NCBI GenBank assembly: GCA_029979325.1
Contig: JAPOHS010000022.1
Location: forward strand, 1-16,900
Source of the DNA: Pseudomonadota bacterium
GTDB lineage: Bacteria > Pseudomonadota > Gammaproteobacteria > UBA11654
Direction of reading: 5' to 3'
Length of the DNA: 16,900 bases
Below are positions 14,981 to 16,900 of this stretch, one piece after another. The stretch's first letter is position 1, and every line of letters begins with the position of its first letter. Below the pieces are notes generated by a model. The model saw only the letters and a program-made list of their open reading frames with translations. It searched no databases and was not told the origin of the DNA. Both the position numbers and the translations under genes were made by a program.

Positions 14981-16606
14981 ATGTCAGATTATATTTTTGT
15001 TACAGGTGGAGTTGTTTCAGCACTCGGTAAAGGTGTTACATCTGCTTCATTAGGCGCCATTTTGGAAGCCAGAGGTCTGAAAGTCGGGATGATGAAGCTT
15101 GATCCATATCTGAATGTTGATCCAGGGACAATGAGTCCCTATCAGCATGGCGAGGTTTTTGTAACTGAAGATGGAACAGAGACAGACTTAGACCTAGGTC
15201 ATTACGAAAGATATGTCTCTACTGTAACCGGTAAGCACAGTAATTATACTGCCGGTAAAATCTACGAAACTGTTATTGCTAAAGAAAGAAGAGGTGATTA
15301 TCTCGGCGCAACTGTTCAAGTGATCCCTCATGTCACTGATGAAATTAGAAAAAGTATCGTAAAAGGATCACAAGGTCATGATGTAACTATCGTGGAAATT
15401 GGTGGAACGGTCGGTGACATTGAATCGCTTCCATTTATTGAGGCCATCAGACAAATGGGAATCTATAAAGATGGTTATGAAGTTGCATATGTTCATTTAA
15501 CATTGGTGCCGTATATCAAGGCATCTTCAGAAATCAAAACCAAGCCGACTCAGCATTCAGTGAGAGAACTCAGAGCAATTGGGATTCAGCCTGATGCTTT
15601 GGTGTGTCGCTCCGAATTGCCTCTTCCGAAAGAGCATTTCGATAAGATTGCTCTTTTTACAAACGTTGAAAAGAATGCCGTGATTTCTGCACATGATGCA
15701 GAGGATATATATCAGATCCCATTGATCCTGAGACAGCAAGGTTTGGATGACATCATTGTTGAGAAATTGAAACTGGATGTACCAGAAGCAGATTTGACGT
15801 CATGGGAAAATGTGTTTAAGGCATCAAAAAACAGCGATTCAAAAGTAAAAATAGCAATGGTCGGAAAGTATGTTGACTTCAAGGACTCGTATATTTCATT
15901 GAGTGAAGCCCTTAGACATGCTGGTTTCAGTAACAATAAGAGTGTTGAAATCGTTTATGTCGAGTCAGAAGATATTCAAAAGAATGGTACAGACTGTCTT
16001 TCAGAAATGGATGCAATTTTAATACCTGGAGGATTTGGAGATCGTGGCATAGAAGGAATGATTCAGTCAATCGAATATGCAAGAATCAGAAATATTCCCT
16101 TTCTGGGTATCTGTCTTGGAATGCAAGCAGCTGTGATTGAATATGCTCGAAATGTACTGGGCCATAAGGATGCCAATAGCACGGAGTTTAACCCAGAAAC
16201 ACCAGCGCCAGTTATTGCAATGATTACGGAGTGGATGAATCAAGATGGTTCAACTGAAAACAGAGATGAACATTCAGATCTTGGAGGAACAATGAGACTG
16301 GGTGCACAAGAATGCTTATTTCAGAAAGGCACAAAAGCGAAAGATATATATGATGCAGATTCAGTCATTGAAAGACATCGCCATCGTTATGAATTCAATA
16401 ATACATATCGTGAAGAGCTTGAGAAGAATGGTTTGGTTTTTTCAGGTTTTTCGAAAGATGGATTGGCTGAAATGATTGAGATTGATGATCATCCTTGGTT
16501 TATAGGCTGTCAGTTTCACCCAGAATTCACTTCTTCACCTCTTGGAGGGCATCCATTATTTCATTCTTTTGTAAAAGCTGCTGTAGAATACACTAAAAAG
16601 AATTAA
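14981..16606 (+). CDS. pyrG: CTP synthase (glutamine-hydrolysing)
   Basis: PyrG makes CTP from UTP, ATP and glutamine; CTP feeds CDP-diacylglycerol and CMP-Kdo synthesis as well as RNA. The 541 residues (E. coli 545) comprise the N-terminal amidoligase domain (about 1-265) with the P-loop [37 protein letters not shown] and [11 protein letters not shown], and a C-terminal class I glutaminase domain (about 285-541). The glutaminase nucleophile is Cys378 in GICLGMQ, and the other triad members are His513 and Glu515 in CQFHPEF, close to E. coli Cys379, His515 and Glu517. The oxyanion strand PGGFGDRG is present. All active-site residues are intact. The ATG start directly follows a GC-rich palindrome. 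kdsA follows after 4 nt, the usual gammaproteobacterial arrangement (next gene expected: eno). Confidence 0.98.
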   Translation: MSDYIFVTGGVVSALGKGVTSASLGAILEARGLKVGMMKLDPYLNVDPGTMSPYQHGEVFVTEDGTETDLDLGHYERYVSTVTGKHSNYTAGKIYETVIAKERRGDYLGATVQVIPHVTDEIRKSIVKGSQGHDVTIVEIGGTVGDIESLPFIEAIRQMGIYKDGYEVAYVHLTLVPYIKASSEIKTKPTQHSVRELRAIGIQPDALVCRSELPLPKEHFDKIALFTNVEKNAVISAHDAEDIYQIPLILRQQGLDDIIVEKLKLDVPEADLTSWENVFKASKNSDSKVKIAMVGKYVDFKDSYISLSEALRHAGFSNNKSVEIVYVESEDIQKNGTDCLSEMDAILIPGGFGDRGIEGMIQSIEYARIRNIPFLGICLGMQAAVIEYARNVLGHKDANSTEFNPETPAPVIAMITEWMNQDGSTENRDEHSDLGGTMRLGAQECLFQKGTKAKDIYDADSVIERHRHRYEFNNTYREELEKNGLVFSGFSKDGLAEMIEIDDHPWFIGCQFHPEFTSSPLGGHPLFHSFVKAAVEYTKKN

Positions 16607-16610
16607 ATTT

Positions 16611-16900
16611 ATGGCTGTCAAAGTTTCTAACTTTAGTATCGATAATGGGTCACCCTTAACGCTGATCGCAGGCCCTTGTGTAATTGAATCAAAAGACCTG
16701 ATTCACGATGTTGCCGGAACAATAAAGGAGATTACTGAATCATTGGGGATTCATTATATTTTCAAATCTTCTTTTGATAAGGCAAATCGAACTTCAATTC
16801 ACAGTTTCCGAGGTCCAGGAATGGAAGAGGGCTTGTCTATTCTTGAGAGCGTCAGAGATCAATTGGGCATACCCGTGATCACAGATGTTCATGAGGACAC
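16611..16900 (+). CDS. kdsA: 3-deoxy-8-phosphooctulonate (Kdo-8-P) synthase, N-terminal part (3' truncated by window edge)
   Basis: KdsA condenses phosphoenolpyruvate with arabinose 5-phosphate to Kdo-8-phosphate, the precursor of the Kdo inner core of lipopolysaccharide. The frame is open from ATG 16611 to the window edge, giving 96 residues of about 280. It contains [29 protein letters not shown], the PEP- and A5P-binding region, and VITDVHED. The residue aligned to Asn26 of the metal-independent E. coli enzyme (MNVLES) is Cys23 here (GPCVIES), the marker of metal-dependent class II enzymes such as that of Aquifex. The start lies 4 nt after pyrG; no strong Shine-Dalgarno is visible, so coupling to pyrG is likely. 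A DAHP synthase homologue is the main alternative, but KANRTSIHS and the pyrG context favour KdsA. Confidence 0.93.
   Translation, partial: MAVKVSNFSIDNGSPLTLIAGPCVIESKDLIHDVAGTIKEITESLGIHYIFKSSFDKANRTSIHSFRGPGMEEGLSILESVRDQLGIPVITDVHED

Noticed and set aside
1..16900. Search for CRISPR arrays, tRNA or rRNA genes, insertion sequences, attachment sites, prophage or defence genes
   Set aside because: No spaced direct-repeat series, cloverleaf-like segment, transposase or integrase motif was seen. Almost all bases are covered by recognised housekeeping genes in a conserved order.

Overview
This window is a stretch of housekeeping genes from an AT-rich, Gram-negative bacterium. All genes lie on the + strand and are tightly packed. 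Nothing mobile is visible: no insertion sequence, integrase, CRISPR array, tRNA or rRNA gene. The gene order is uppS (3' end only), cdsA, rseP, bamA, ompH/skp, lpxD, lpxA, lpxB, rnhB, dnaE, accA, tilS, pyrG, kdsA (5' end only). This is the gammaproteobacterial envelope and replication cluster, and the tilS-pyrG-kdsA tail matches the Pseudomonas-type order. The low GC content, very short spacers, overlapping genes and frequent GTG/TTG starts fit a compact, possibly streamlined marine gammaproteobacterium. That lineage assignment is inference and was not tested.

Layout. Positions 1-1032 hold uppS and cdsA (undecaprenyl carrier and CDP-diacylglycerol synthesis), followed by a 137-nt AT-rich spacer with a candidate promoter. 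From 1170 to 12506, eight genes run with gaps of 40 nt or less or with overlaps: rseP and bamA (sigma-E protease and outer-membrane protein assembly), ompH (periplasmic chaperone), lpxD, lpxA and lpxB (lipid A), rnhB (RNase HII) and dnaE (replicative polymerase). A 58-nt spacer leads to accA and tilS (13524/13527). A 119-nt leader precedes pyrG, and kdsA follows pyrG after 4 nt and runs off the window.

How the genes work together. CdsA feeds phospholipid synthesis, AccA feeds fatty-acid synthesis, UppS supplies the lipid carrier for peptidoglycan and O-antigen, LpxA, LpxD and LpxB build the lipid A disaccharide, and KdsA with PyrG (CTP for CMP-Kdo) supplies the Kdo inner core. BamA, Skp and RseP assemble and monitor the outer membrane. 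DnaE, RnhB and TilS serve replication, RNA-DNA hybrid removal and tRNA-Ile decoding.

I do not see a new system here. The points worth a second look are departures from the family norm. LpxA carries Met at the hydrocarbon-ruler position (Pseudomonas-like, C10-type), while LpxD carries Ser at its own ruler position. The KdsA N-terminus has the Cys of metal-dependent class II enzymes. fabZ is missing between lpxD and lpxA, and dxr is missing between cdsA and rseP. The CdsA signature Arg is replaced by Leu. BamA has a Cys pair in a different extracellular loop from E. coli. The pyrG leader holds an interrupted inverted repeat plus a GC-rich palindrome abutting the start codon.
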